Assembly (NCBI RefSeq): GCF_001424225.1
Contig: NZ_LMOR01000004.1
Location: forward strand, 372,001 to 436,000
Length of the DNA: 64,000 nucleotides
Origin: Microbacterium sp. Leaf151
GTDB lineage: Bacteria; Actinomycetota; Actinomycetes; Actinomycetales; Microbacteriaceae
Direction of reading: 5' to 3'
Shown here: in pieces, positions 25,171 to 33,685 of the stretch
How positions within the stretch are numbered: the stretch's first letter is position 1
How the letters are laid out: each line of letters opens with the position of its first letter
Program-made: the position numbers and the translations under genes
The notes under the pieces: generated by a model
What the model was told of the DNA's origin: nothing
The model's input: only the letters and a program-made list of their open reading frames with translations
Databases searched by the model: none

Positions 25171-27680
25171 CGACGCCCCTCCCACGCTGTCCGCGCCAAC
25201 GCGACCATCTCCCGTCGCGAGGCGTCGGGCAGGTAGGCGCGACCGACGGCGGCCCCGATGCCCGGCAGCTCCAGCGGGTCGCGGTAGGCCAGGGCGAGCG
25301 GGCGGTACCGCGGGCGGAACTTGCCCTTGAAACGGAACAGCGACGCGAAGCCGTACGCCGGCTCCAGTACCTCGGCGAGCCAGCGCAGCAGCGCACGCAG
25401 CGGCGCGGGATCGCCCTCCACCGCTTCGTCCGGGTCGTCTGCGAGCGGGGCACCCGACAGGCTCAGCACCATGGCCCCCTCTTCTTGCAGCTGCAGAGCG
25501 GCCTTGGCGATGAGGAACTCCATCATCCCGTTCGGACCGTCGGTGCGGCGTCGCATGAAGTCGAGGGTCCACCCCGTGATCTCGCCGTCGATCCAGCTCG
25601 GCATCCAGCTCGTGACCGCCTCGATGCGCTCATCGGGACCGACGGCGAGCAGAAGCCGCACGTCTCGGTCGCGCAGCTCGTCGAGGGACCCCAGCGTGAA
25701 GCCCATCTCGGGCAGCGCCCGATCGGCGACCCACTCCTCGTCGATGGCGACGACCTGCGACGCCTGCGACACGGTGAGCTCGTGCCACCGCGACCAGACG
25801 GCCGTGTAGCCCTCCCGCTCGGCACGGGTGAGGGGCTGACGCACCTTCTGCCAGGTCTTGCCCGCGAAGGTGAGCCCCGGTAGATCCATCACGGTCTCGA
25901 CGCCGACCGGCACGTGCCGCCACCCCAGGTCGACGAGGTCGTGCAGGGTGTCCGCGTGCACGCTGTAGAACGCGGGGATCCACCCGTGCTCGACGCAGTA
26001 GTCGGTGAAGCCTCGCAGGGCCTCGGGGCGCCGGCCGACCGGCGCGAGGGGATCGGCGACCGCGAGAGCGACGTCGCCGGAGAGCCGATAGGCGACGGCG
26101 CACTCTCCGTCCTCGGAGTACCAGTGACGGTTGCCCGCCCAGGTGCCCAGGAAACCGAGAGTGTCGCTGCCGCGACGGAGCAGCTCGCGGTACCGGCCCT
26201 CGTCGCCCGCGTCGGGGCGCTGCACACGGCGGTAGAGCCACAGGATCGACGCCACCACGATGATCCAGAACAACACGCCGATCCACTGGTACGCGAAGAG
26301 GGCGGGGCCGCTGTGGGGGAACGCTGTCGAGCCGCCCGGATGGGTGAACGCGGGCGGCAGGAAACGTCGCAACGTCACCGAGAGAAGGTCGAAGAAGGAG
26401 ACGTCGCGGTCGAACGCGCGTTTGCCGATGGCCTCGACGAGGAAGAGCGTCGTCGCGCAGGCGAAGAACGCCAGAGCGAGCACGACGGCCACGCTCTTCG
26501 CGGCCTTCGGCGTCGCACGCACCGAGAACCGCGCGCGGGCGACGACCAGCGCCGCCGCGAGCACGAGTGGGATGACCACGCTCGCGATCGCCCACAGGAC
26601 GTACTCCGCGCCACTGCCGTCGACCCAGGGGTCGATGCGCAGGCGACCGTCGGCGAGGGAGACGAGGGGAAGGACGGCGGATGCCACGAGCACGAACACC
26701 GCGACGACCCACGCCGCGCGACGGCCCTGTCGCAGCCCCCACGCCGCCACCAACAGCAGGACGAGCGGGGTGATGGCCAACAGGGCCGGCCCGGCGCCGC
26801 GCGTCATCAGGAGGGCCACCTGTTCGTCGCACACCGACGCCGCGACCGTTCCGCACTGGGCGAGCACCTCGTCGTCGTACTGGGTGTAGGCGTCGACGAC
26901 GAGAGAGAGCGGGCCACGACCGCCGCCGCTGACCAACGCGACGATCGGCCCGCTGCCGACCACGGCGACCAGCAGTGCCAGCAGCGTGCGGCTCTCCCTC
27001 GTCGAGCTGCGGTGCCACGATCGCCGCTCGCGCCCCCGCGCGAGGACGGCGCCTAGCGCGAGGCCGATCGCCGCGGCCGTGAGACGGTACCAGGAGTCGG
27101 CGTCGCCCGCGTACAGGGCGAAGAGAGCGAGCAGCGCGAAGCCCACCAAGCGCAGTCGGCGTCGCCAGAGCGTGGTCGCGAACGCCGAAGCCGCCATGAC
27201 CGCGCCGGCGATGGGTGTCGTCGGGTCGAGTACGGGGACTTCGGCCGCCACGACGGGTCGGAGGTCGGTCACCGTCCACGCCACGGCATGCAGGCCGATG
27301 CCCACGAGGAGCCCTGCCACGCCCGTCACGGCCAGCAGCAGCGCCGTACGGCGCGATCCCAGCAGACGCTCACCGTAGGCGAGCACCGTGAGGGCGAGCA
27401 GCACGGAGGCCGCGGCATCGATAGCCGAGTCCGGCACGACGAGCGCGGTGAGGATCGTCCACCACCGGCCGCTCGCGAACGTGGCCAACGGCCCCGCACC
27501 CCAGACGAGAGCTCCCCCGTCGTTCCACAGCGACCCGGTCACGGCAGCCGCGGCGATGACGATGACGGCCGCGCTGACGGCGACGGGATTGCGGGCGAGG
27601 TACCGGCGGAGGTAGGGACCCGCCGCTCGCAGCCGCGAGGGCGTACGCGCGCCGGGCGCGGCTGGTGCTGTTTCGGACAT
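25167..27680 (-). CDS. MprF/LysX-like membrane protein with DUF2156 aminoacyltransferase domain
   Basis: An 837-aa polytopic membrane protein. The N-terminal part (about 35-165) resembles a rhomboid-like fold (ASGRWWTILTALVVPDS); further helices run to about 470. The C-terminal cytoplasmic DUF2156 domain (about 480-800) contains HGWIPAFYSVHADTLHDL, WMPSWIDGEITGWTLDFMRR and GASLF-like FASLFRFKGKFRPRYRPLAL, as in lysyl- or alanyl-lipid synthases that use aminoacyl-tRNA. No lysyl-tRNA synthetase domain is fused, unlike LysX. ATG 27680 has TAGGCT seven bases upstream. It likely modifies membrane lipids to change surface charge and peptide resistance; the amino acid and lipid are unknown. Confidence 0.88.
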   Translation of the reverse strand: MSETAPAAPGARTPSRLRAAGPYLRRYLARNPVAVSAAVIVIAAAAVTGSLWNDGGALVWGAGPLATFASGRWWTILTALVVPDSAIDAAASVLLALTVLAYGERLLGSRRTALLLAVTGVAGLLVGIGLHAVAWTVTDLRPVVAAEVPVLDPTTPIAGAVMAASAFATTLWRRRLRLVGFALLALFALYAGDADSWYRLTAAAIGLALGAVLARGRERRSWHRSSTRESRTLLALLVAVVGSGPIVALVSGGGRGPLSLVVDAYTQYDDEVLAQCGTVAASVCDEQVALLMTRGAGPALLAITPLVLLLVAAWGLRQGRRAAWVVAVFVLVASAVLPLVSLADGRLRIDPWVDGSGAEYVLWAIASVVIPLVLAAALVVARARFSVRATPKAAKSVAVVLALAFFACATTLFLVEAIGKRAFDRDVSFFDLLSVTLRRFLPPAFTHPGGSTAFPHSGPALFAYQWIGVLFWIIVVASILWLYRRVQRPDAGDEGRYRELLRRGSDTLGFLGTWAGNRHWYSEDGECAVAYRLSGDVALAVADPLAPVGRRPEALRGFTDYCVEHGWIPAFYSVHADTLHDLVDLGWRHVPVGVETVMDLPGLTFAGKTWQKVRQPLTRAEREGYTAVWSRWHELTVSQASQVVAIDEEWVADRALPEMGFTLGSLDELRDRDVRLLLAVGPDERIEAVTSWMPSWIDGEITGWTLDFMRRRTDGPNGMMEFLIAKAALQLQEEGAMVLSLSGAPLADDPDEAVEGDPAPLRALLRWLAEVLEPAYGFASLFRFKGKFRPRYRPLALAYRDPLELPGIGAAVGRAYLPDASRREMVALARTAWEGRR

Positions 27681-27687
27681 CGGCGAA

Positions 27688-27693
27688 AGCCTA
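27688..27693 (-). promoter_or_regulatory. -10 box of a leaderless promoter (DUF2156-esterase operon)
   Basis: TAGGCT on the minus strand lies seven bases before ATG 27680. Confidence 0.6.
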
Positions 27694-27716
27694 CGAGCAA
27701 AGCTGGGCGGAGGGCA

Positions 27717-29021
27717 TCAGTACCAGATGTCGAGAAGCGGAGTCATAGACGGCGCAAAGGAACGGTCGATCGCCGCAAGGACCCCGGTGTGCCCCGAGAC
27801 GATCCCCGCCGCGGCCAGCTCGGTGGCGCGCGCACCGCCGAGCAGGATGGATCCGAGGGCGTTGACGGTCATCTCGACGTCGACCGAGTCGCCGTCGGAG
27901 ACGGGTTCGACCACGGCCTCGCCGTCGTCGCCGATGACCAGGCGCCACGCGCCGTCGGCGAACCCGAGCGGATCGGTGACGCGCACAGCAACTCGCAGCG
28001 GCGCGGCGTAGGCGCGCGAGGCGAGGGCGTGCGGCACGTCGAGGACCCGCAGCCACTGGTGGTCGGTGAGTGTCGCCGTGACCGCGCGGCGGTCGGTCAC
28101 CATCCACTGCACGGGCGGCACGGGCGCCTGCAACCAGGCCTTCACCGTGCCCACCAGGTCGTGCTCGAGGACGAACCGCCATAGGGCGGCATAGGCATCG
28201 GGCGACTCCGCGAAGAGCGCGCGCACGGAGAGGTCGTGTGCGGCGAAATCATCGCGGTCGGCGATCGTGTAAACGACGATGCCGCGTTCCACCCCGTCGG
28301 TGTCGCGGTATGCCACGGCGCGCACCTTCTCGCCCTCTTTATCGCCGGGCGCGACACCCGCGATCCCCCGCCAACGGCCGTCCCACCCGGGAACCGACCC
28401 GGGGCGCTGCCGCCGCACGCGCTCGTGAACGGCGCTCACCCGATCGGCGAGGCCGTCACGCGGGACGAAGTCGAGCCGTCCGGTGGGGGTCGGACCCGTC
28501 CAGCGGGCACGGGTGGTGTCGACCTCGACATCGGAGGCCCAGGTAGCCGGTGAGAAGCCCCAGCGGCCGTAGATGGTCGCCTCGGTCACGGTCAGGCCCG
28601 CGAGGGCGAACCCGGCAGCCGCGGCGGTGCGCAGTTCGCCACCCAGCATCGCCCGGGCGATCCCGCGACGCCGATGAGTCGGCGCCACCGTCACGGCGCT
28701 GATGGCCCAGAGGTCGGTCTGCCGCCCCGGCGACGTGGTGAGCTCGGTGGCCCAAGAGTCGACCGTACCCACGGGCACTCCGGGCTCCACCCCGTCGCGG
28801 TCGTAGACCGCGGTGAGCCGGCGGGTGCGCAGCGTCAGGCGGGCGTTCTCGGCTTCGTCGTCGGTGGACTCCCCGCCGAGGAAACCTCGCGCCACGGCCC
28901 GTTGGAACGGGCGATACGCATCGCCGTCGGCATCCACCCGGGCGTAGTCGAGCCCGGAGGCCGCGAGGTCAGCGGCGGAGGTCTGGTCGAGGGGCAGCGT
29001 CAAGGGGTCGATGGATGCCAT
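27717..29021 (-). CDS. eis: Eis-family GNAT acetyltransferase
   Basis: A 434-aa protein with the three-part Eis layout: an N-terminal GNAT domain with the acetyl-CoA loop RRRGIARAMLGGELRTA (about 120-140), a second degenerate GNAT fold, and a C-terminal SCP2-like domain ending in DIWY. The C-terminal carboxylate is known to act in catalysis in Eis. Eis enzymes acetylate amines on aminoglycosides and lysines at several positions. ATG 29021 is chosen over a GTG 30 bases upstream because TAGGCT lies seven bases before it. The gene is probably monocistronic, 36 bp downstream of the DUF2156 start on the same strand. Confidence 0.9.
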   Translation of the reverse strand: MASIDPLTLPLDQTSAADLAASGLDYARVDADGDAYRPFQRAVARGFLGGESTDDEAENARLTLRTRRLTAVYDRDGVEPGVPVGTVDSWATELTTSPGRQTDLWAISAVTVAPTHRRRGIARAMLGGELRTAAAAGFALAGLTVTEATIYGRWGFSPATWASDVEVDTTRARWTGPTPTGRLDFVPRDGLADRVSAVHERVRRQRPGSVPGWDGRWRGIAGVAPGDKEGEKVRAVAYRDTDGVERGIVVYTIADRDDFAAHDLSVRALFAESPDAYAALWRFVLEHDLVGTVKAWLQAPVPPVQWMVTDRRAVTATLTDHQWLRVLDVPHALASRAYAAPLRVAVRVTDPLGFADGAWRLVIGDDGEAVVEPVSDGDSVDVEMTVNALGSILLGGARATELAAAGIVSGHTGVLAAIDRSFAPSMTPLLDIWY

Positions 29022-29028
29022 GATCCCC

Positions 29029-29034
29029 AGCCTA
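29029..29034 (-). promoter_or_regulatory. -10 box of a leaderless promoter (eis)
   Basis: TAGGCT on the minus strand lies seven bases before ATG 29021. Confidence 0.6.
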
Positions 29035-29076
29035 CGGACACCTACCGACACCCACCCGAGGGCACCGCGGGAGGGG

Positions 29077-29319
29077 TCAGTGGGTGGCCTGGATCGCCCG
29101 CAGACGCGTCAGCACCTGATCGCGCAGCTCGTCGGGAGCGGTCTCTTTGCACGCCCGCGCCACCACGTCGGTCAGGGTGCGCGCCACGAGGGCCTCGTCC
29201 TGGCATCCGGGGCAGTTCTCGAGGTGCTGACGGATGTCGCTCGCCTCGGTCTTGCAGACCTCGTTGCGGAGGTATTCCTCCAGATCGCGCCGTGCCTTGT
29301 CGCAGCCGCAGTCGCTCAT
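29077..29319 (-). CDS. rsrA: Zinc-binding anti-sigma factor (mycothiol-system anti-sigma-R)
   Basis: An 80-aa ZAS-family anti-sigma factor. The redox-sensing motif His32-x3-Cys36-x2-Cys39 ([10 protein letters not shown]) is intact, and extra cysteines occur at 4, 6 and 22. By family, oxidation of these cysteines releases zinc and frees the sigma factor. ATG 29319 overlaps the sigR stop by four bases (ATGA), so the antagonist is [14 protein letters not shown] its target. The C-terminus is short and helical. Confidence 0.93.
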   Translation of the reverse strand: MSDCGCDKARRDLEEYLRNEVCKTEASDIRQHLENCPGCQDEALVARTLTDVVARACKETAPDELRDQVLTRLRAIQATH

Positions 29320-29999
29320 TTCGTCTCTCCCGTCGCGGCCTTGATGCCGCGCTCCTTGGCGTAGTCCGACAGCAGGTCGCGCAGCAGCCGCCGGCCGCGG
29401 TGCAGACGGCTCATGACCGTGCCGATCGGAGTCTTCATGATGTCGGCGATCTCCTGGTAGGCGAAGCCCTCGACGTCCGCGAGGTACACCGCCATCCGGA
29501 AATCTTCGGGGATCGACTGCAGGGCGTCTTTCACGACGGATGCCGGCATGTGGTCGATCGCTTCGGCCTCGGCCGAACGTGCGCTGCTCGCGGTGGTCGA
29601 CTCGGCACCGCCGAGCTGCCAGTCCTCGAGGTCGTCGATGGCGCTCTGGTACGGCTCGCGCTGCTTCTTGCGGTACGTGTTGATGTACGTGTTCGTCAGG
29701 ATGCGGTACAGCCACGCCTTCAGGTTCGTCCCCTGTGCGAACGACGCCCACGATCCGAAGGCCTTCACGAAGGTCTCCTGCACGAGGTCCGCCGCATCGG
29801 CGGGATTGCGGGTCATCCGCATCGCCGCGGCATAGAGCTGGTCCATGAAGGGCAGAGCCTGCTCTTCGAACTGTGCGCGCGGCTCGACCTGCGAGCCCGC
29901 TTCTGCGGTGTCGTCCATCGCGCGCCAGTCTACGTCGGGCATGTCGAAGGCCGCCGGGGTGCTCGCCGGCGGGCTGTCGCGCTCGAGAAGTGCGGTCAC
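29316..29999 (-). CDS. sigR: ECF sigma factor SigR/SigH (thiol-oxidative stress)
   Basis: A 227-aa RNA polymerase sigma factor of the ECF12 (SigR/SigH) type. Region 2 contains [17 protein letters not shown], region 4 [27 protein letters not shown]. An N-terminal extension of about 45 residues with acidic and proline residues precedes region 2. GTG 29999 follows GAAAGGGGGAC, a good ribosome binding site. Directly upstream on the minus strand is an exact GGAAT-N18-GTT promoter, so the gene should be autoregulated. The longer frame to 30227 overlaps aroA and is rejected. It is co-expressed with rsrA through an ATGA overlap. Confidence 0.94.
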   Translation of the reverse strand: MTALLERDSPPASTPAAFDMPDVDWRAMDDTAEAGSQVEPRAQFEEQALPFMDQLYAAAMRMTRNPADAADLVQETFVKAFGSWASFAQGTNLKAWLYRILTNTYINTYRKKQREPYQSAIDDLEDWQLGGAESTTASSARSAEAEAIDHMPASVVKDALQSIPEDFRMAVYLADVEGFAYQEIADIMKTPIGTVMSRLHRGRRLLRDLLSDYAKERGIKAATGETK

Positions 30000-30017
30000 G
30001 TGTCGTCCCCCTTTCAG

Positions 30018-30023
30018 TAGGCT
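30018..30023 (+). promoter_or_regulatory. -10 box of a leaderless promoter (aroA)
   Basis: TAGGCT lies eight bases before ATG 30032, and no Shine-Dalgarno sequence fits. The box lies within a few bases of the -10 of the oppositely directed sigR promoter. Confidence 0.55.
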
Positions 30024-30026
30024 AGG

Positions 30027-30052
30027 AACCGATGACTCCGCTCGGATATTCC
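30027..30052 (-). promoter_or_regulatory. SigR/SigH-type autoregulatory promoter upstream of sigR
   Basis: Read on the minus strand, GGAAT (30052-30048) is followed after exactly 18 bases by GTT (30029-30027), matching the known SigR/SigH consensus. Transcription would start near 30020 and give a leader of about 20 nt ending in the AAAGGGGGAC ribosome binding site. The element overlaps the first codons of aroA. Confidence 0.8.
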
Positions 30053-31378
30053 CTCTCCGCCGCCACGCCCCGCGGCGCGTGGGACGCGCCTGTCGCCGCC
30101 GGTCCCATGGATGCCACGGTGACCGTGCCGGGTTCGAAGTCGCTGACGAATCGCGAGCTCGTGCTCGCCGCGATCGCCGACGGCCCGGGCACGCTGCATG
30201 CCCCTTTGCACTCCGACGACTCCGCACGCATGATCGACTCCCTCCGGGCGCTCGGCGTGGGCATCGACGAGATCGACACCGAATCCCCCTTCGGTCCCGA
30301 CCTGCTGATCACTCCCCCGTCGTCGTTCCTCGGCGGCACCACGGTGGACTGCGGTCAAGCCGGCACCGTCATGCGCTTCGTCACCCCCCTGGCGGGCTTC
30401 GCACGAGGCGACGTGCATGTCACCGCGCACGAGAGCGCCCTGCACCGCCCGATGGGCGCGATGATCCGGGCGCTGCGCGATGTCGGTGTCGACATCGACG
30501 ACGGCGGCCACTGGGCTCTGCCCTTCTCCGTCCGGGGACACGGTCACGTGCGCGGCGGCGAGGTCGAGATCGATGCGAGTCAGTCGAGTCAGTTCGTCTC
30601 GGGTCTCCTCCTGGCAGCTCCCCGCTTCGACGTGGGCCTACGGCTGCGCCACGTCGGCTCGCGGCTTCCGAGCGTCCCGCACATCGACATGACCGTCGAG
30701 GCACTCGCCCACCGCGCCGTCCACGTGGAGCGACCGGCTCCGGGCGAGTGGATCGTGCCCGCGGGTCCGGTCCGGGCCAAGGACGTCGCGATCGAGCCCG
30801 ATCTCTCCAATGCCTCGCCCTTCCTGGCCGCGGCGATGGTCGCCGGCGGCTCGGTCACGGTCACGGGCTGGCCTCTCCACAGCACCCAACCCGGCGCGCT
30901 CCTCGTCGACATCCTCGCCGAGATGGGTGCGCGCGTCAGCCGCCGCGGCGGTGCCCTCACCGTCGCCGCGGGAGACGAAGGCATCCTGGGTGTCGAACTC
31001 GACCTCTCCGCCGCGGGCGAACTCGCCCCTACGCTCTTCGGTCTTGCGGCTTTCGCCGACGGCCCCACGACCCTGCACGGCATCGGTCACATCCGCGGGC
31101 ACGAGACCGATCGCATCGCCGCCCTCGTCGGCAACCTGCGCGCGCTCGGCGGCGAGGCCCACGAGCTCGAAGACGGCATCCGCATCGTCCCGCGCGCCCT
31201 GGTCGGCGGCGAGTGGAAGGCCCACCACGACCATCGCCTGGCCACGACGGGCGCCCTGATCGGGCTCCGCGTCCCCGGCGTGCAGGTCGACGACATCAGA
31301 ACGACGGCCAAGACCCTCCCCCAGTTCGCCGCGCTCTGGCATGCCATGCTCGGCACCGACGCCTCGGTCGACGCGTGA
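30032..31378 (+). CDS. aroA: 3-phosphoshikimate 1-carboxyvinyltransferase (EPSP synthase)
   Basis: Shikimate-pathway enzyme of 448 aa transferring enolpyruvyl from PEP to shikimate-3-phosphate. [10 protein letters not shown] at 32-41 carries the conserved substrate Lys36 and Arg41; [17 protein letters not shown] supplies the PEP-site loop, and EGDASSQ is represented by [24 protein letters not shown] near the C-terminus is also typical. ATG 30032 is preceded by TAGGCT at eight bases. It starts an apparent aroA-rsgA-bcp cluster. Beside sigR, as in M. tuberculosis where aroA and sigH are near neighbours. Confidence 0.96.
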   Translation: MTPLGYSLSAATPRGAWDAPVAAGPMDATVTVPGSKSLTNRELVLAAIADGPGTLHAPLHSDDSARMIDSLRALGVGIDEIDTESPFGPDLLITPPSSFLGGTTVDCGQAGTVMRFVTPLAGFARGDVHVTAHESALHRPMGAMIRALRDVGVDIDDGGHWALPFSVRGHGHVRGGEVEIDASQSSQFVSGLLLAAPRFDVGLRLRHVGSRLPSVPHIDMTVEALAHRAVHVERPAPGEWIVPAGPVRAKDVAIEPDLSNASPFLAAAMVAGGSVTVTGWPLHSTQPGALLVDILAEMGARVSRRGGALTVAAGDEGILGVELDLSAAGELAPTLFGLAAFADGPTTLHGIGHIRGHETDRIAALVGNLRALGGEAHELEDGIRIVPRALVGGEWKAHHDHRLATTGALIGLRVPGVQVDDIRTTAKTLPQFAALWHAMLGTDASVDA

Positions 31379-31391
31379 GTAAGACAGACGC

Positions 31392-32450
31392 GTGAGCTGG
31401 CTCGCCGACGACGACGACGACGATCTCGCCTACGACGAGTCGTCGATCCGGTCGCGACCGAACCCCAAGGCGAACCGGCCGCGCACCAAGCGTCGCCCGG
31501 CCCACGCCGACGCGCAGATCGCCCGGGTCCTGGGCGTCGACCGCGGCCGTTACACCGTGCTCGTCGACGAGGACGGCCCCGACGAGCGCCGCATGCTCGC
31601 GACCCGCGCCCGCGAACTCCGCAAGCAGCCGATCGTCAACGGCGACCGAGCACGGGTCGTCGGCGACCTGACGGGCGGCGAGGGCACGCTCGGCCGCATC
31701 GTCGGCATCGAGGAGCGAACGTCGCTCCTCCGCCGCAGCGCCGACGACACCGACCAGGTCGAGCGGGTGATCGTCGCCAACGCGGACCAGATGTTGATCG
31801 TGGTCGCCGCAGCTGACCCGGAGCCCCGCGAAAGGCTCGTCGACCGCTACCTCGTCGCCGCCCTCGACGCCGGTATCCGTCCCCTCCTCGTGGTGACCAA
31901 GACCGACCTGGCCGACCCGACCGAGTTCCTCGCGCACTTCACCGGCATCGATCTGCGCGTCTTCACCAGCGCACAGGGCGCCATGCCGCTGGACGAGATC
32001 GGCGAAGCGATCGCCGGGCACTCCACCGTCTTCGTGGGACACTCCGGCGTCGGAAAGTCCACGCTCGTCAACGCGCTGACCGGCTCGGAGCGTGCGATCG
32101 GGCATGTGAACGTGGTCACCGGTCGGGGGCGGCACACGTCGTCGTCGGCCGTCTCCCTGCGCTATCGGGGACCTGCCGGATCAGGCTGGGTCATCGACAC
32201 CCCGGGCGTACGCTCGTTCGGTCTCGGCCACGTGGATCCCGCCCACGTGCTCGGCGCCTTCACCGACCTCGCCGAGGCGGCCGAAGACTGCCCGCGAGGC
32301 TGCACCCACCTTCCCGACGCGCCGGACTGCGCGATCGCCGAGGCCGTGGCATCCGGTCGCCTGGGCCCCGGAGCCGCGGCGCGCCTGGACTCCCTGCACC
32401 GGCTGCTGACGACGTTCCAAGCGATCGAGCGTTCTAGGCTGGAGGGGTGA
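31392..32450 (+). CDS. rsgA: Ribosome small subunit-dependent GTPase A
   Basis: A 352-aa circularly permuted GTPase that helps mature the 30S subunit. An OB fold (about 40-110) precedes the G domain, whose order is permuted: TKTD (G4) near residue 170 comes before GHSGVGKSTLVNAL (G1, about 216) and DTPGVRSFG (G3). The C-terminal zinc region CPRGCTHLPDAPDCAI has the expected Cys/His ligands. An acidic N-terminus (DDDDDD) is unusual but common in actinobacterial copies. GTG 31392 lies 13 bases after the aroA stop, with no strong ribosome binding site. Confidence 0.95.
   Translation: MSWLADDDDDDLAYDESSIRSRPNPKANRPRTKRRPAHADAQIARVLGVDRGRYTVLVDEDGPDERRMLATRARELRKQPIVNGDRARVVGDLTGGEGTLGRIVGIEERTSLLRRSADDTDQVERVIVANADQMLIVVAAADPEPRERLVDRYLVAALDAGIRPLLVVTKTDLADPTEFLAHFTGIDLRVFTSAQGAMPLDEIGEAIAGHSTVFVGHSGVGKSTLVNALTGSERAIGHVNVVTGRGRHTSSSAVSLRYRGPAGSGWVIDTPGVRSFGLGHVDPAHVLGAFTDLAEAAEDCPRGCTHLPDAPDCAIAEAVASGRLGPGAAARLDSLHRLLTTFQAIERSRLEG
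32435..32440 (+). promoter_or_regulatory. Possible internal -10 box for bcp
   Basis: TAGGCT inside the end of rsgA lies six bases before the GTG of bcp, with GGAGGG between. bcp could be made both by coupling to rsgA and from its own leaderless transcript. Confidence 0.4.
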
Positions 32451-32920
32451 CGAACCTCGACAAGGGCGACACCGCCCCCGACTTCACCCTTCTCGACCAA
32501 GACGAGCACCCCGTCTCGCTGAGCGACTTCCGTGGCCGCCGCGTGATCCTGTACTTCTACCCGGCCGCCCAGACCCCCGGCTGCACGACCCAGGCGTGCG
32601 ACTTCCGCGACAGCCTGGCCTCCCTGCAGGGAGCCGGGTACACGGTTCTCGGTCTCTCTCGTGACACCCCTGAGAAGCTCCGGGCGTTCCGCGACAGCGA
32701 CGGCCTCACCTTCCCCCTGCTCAGCGATCCCGAGCACACGGTGCACGAGGCGTACGGCGCGTGGGGCGAGAAGCAGAACTACGGCAAGACCGTGACCGGC
32801 GTGCTGCGCTCGACCTTCGTCGTCGACGAGGACGGCAAGATCGTCGAGGCGCTCTACAACGTCAAGGCCACCGGCCACGTCGCGCGTTTGCGCAAGACGC
32901 TCGGCCTCGCCGCCGCCTGA
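32447..32920 (+). CDS. bcp: Thioredoxin-dependent thiol peroxidase (peroxiredoxin, BCP type)
   Basis: A 157-aa peroxiredoxin that reduces H2O2 and organic hydroperoxides. The peroxidatic Cys46 and resolving Cys51 sit five residues apart in TPGCTTQACDFRDS, the alpha-type atypical 2-Cys Bcp arrangement; Pro and Thr of the PxxTxxC pocket correspond to TPGC. GTG 32447 overlaps the rsgA stop (GTGA). It is followed by a hairpin terminator. Its closeness to sigR fits an oxidative-stress role, though no SigR promoter was seen in front of it. Confidence 0.95.
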   Translation: MTNLDKGDTAPDFTLLDQDEHPVSLSDFRGRRVILYFYPAAQTPGCTTQACDFRDSLASLQGAGYTVLGLSRDTPEKLRAFRDSDGLTFPLLSDPEHTVHEAYGAWGEKQNYGKTVTGVLRSTFVVDEDGKIVEALYNVKATGHVARLRKTLGLAAA

Positions 32921-32934
32921 GCCCCTCCCGCCTC

Positions 32935-32969
32935 GAACCCCGCCATCGCCCTCGCGATCGGCGGGGTTC
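32935..32969 (+). terminator. Terminator after bcp
   Basis: GAACCCCGCC pairs with GGCGGGGTTC, and ATCGC/GCGAT extends the stem apart from one bulged base. It starts 15 bases after the bcp stop. Confidence 0.75.
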
Positions 32970-33094
32970 TCGCAACAGCACGGGACCACCGGGGACGGGC
33001 ACTGCGAACGGCGGCGACGGCGTGCCGCGACGGGCGACAAACGATGTGAATCCCGGGCCGAGGGGAGCTGCGCTCGCGGGGCTTCGAAGAGGTC

Positions 33095-33475
33095 TCAGTC
33101 GTCGTCGCGACGCCGCGGTGCGGCACGCCGCACGGCCAGCACGAGCACAACCAGCCCGATGACCGCGGGGAGGGCGATGAGCGCGGCGGCGGTGGGGGCG
33201 GCCCACTCGCCGGTGACGGCGCCGATGGCGACCGACAGGATCAGCAGCTGCGTCACGATGCCGCCCGAGCGTGCCGCGGAGGCGTCGCGCGCTGTCCCGA
33301 CGCCGAACGCGCCGACGATGGCCGCGCCGATGAGGGTCAGGACGATGAGGGCGATCGAGCTCACCACCGAGTCGGTGTCACCGCCGATGAGCGCGACGAC
33401 CTGCCATCCGGCGAGAGCCAGGATGCCGAGGGCCTCGAGTCCGAGGAGCGCGGAGGCCGCGAGTCGAATCGGCAT
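33095..33475 (-). CDS. Small four-helix membrane protein, unknown function
   Basis: A 126-aa protein with four hydrophobic segments (about 5-25, 38-58, 68-90, 98-118) and an Arg/Asp-rich tail RRAAPRRRDDD. No family is recognised with confidence; similar short integral proteins beside whiB or rsgA genes are common in Microbacteriaceae. ATG 33475 is chosen because GGAGGG lies six bases upstream and the first helix begins there; the longer frame covers the whiB1 promoter region. It is divergent from whiB1. Confidence 0.7.
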   Translation of the reverse strand: MPIRLAASALLGLEALGILALAGWQVVALIGGDTDSVVSSIALIVLTLIGAAIVGAFGVGTARDASAARSGGIVTQLLILSVAIGAVTGEWAAPTAAALIALPAVIGLVVLVLAVRRAAPRRRDDD

Positions 33476-33507
33476 CCGAAACCCTCCGACGGGCGCCGCT
33501 GGCGCGT

Positions 33508-33513
33508 TACGAT
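33508..33513 (+). promoter_or_regulatory. Candidate -10 box for whiB1
   Basis: TACGAT is the best TANNNT match upstream of whiB1. It would give a leader of about 165 nt containing several inverted repeats. TCCGAC at 33485-33490 is a weak -35 at 17-base spacing. Confidence 0.3.
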
Positions 33514-33555
33514 CCGGAAACCTGCCGGTTACCTCTTGATCAGGCCGAAACGCTA

Positions 33556-33613
33556 TGGGAGCATGGAACAAGCCGTGTGCTCCCACAGCGAAGTGGGGCG
33601 AGCAATCGCTCGC
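33556..33613 (+). promoter_or_regulatory. Inverted repeats in the whiB1 upstream region
   Basis: TGGGAGCA (33556-33563) pairs with TGCTCCCA (33578-33585), and GCGAGC (33598-33603) pairs with GCTCGC (33608-33613) across AATC. Both lie between the likely promoter and an AT-rich stretch that carries the AAGGAG ribosome binding site (33673-33678). They could be operators or structured leader RNA. Confidence 0.5.
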
Positions 33614-33685
33614 GTTCCCACCAGGGTACCGGACCCGATAGCCGGTGCCGAATCGACCAAAATTTCTGTTACAAGGAGCACCCCT

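Noticed and set aside
29316..30227. Longer 303-aa SigR
   Set aside because: The extension overlaps aroA and its promoter and is Arg-rich noise; GTG 29999 has a strong ribosome binding site.
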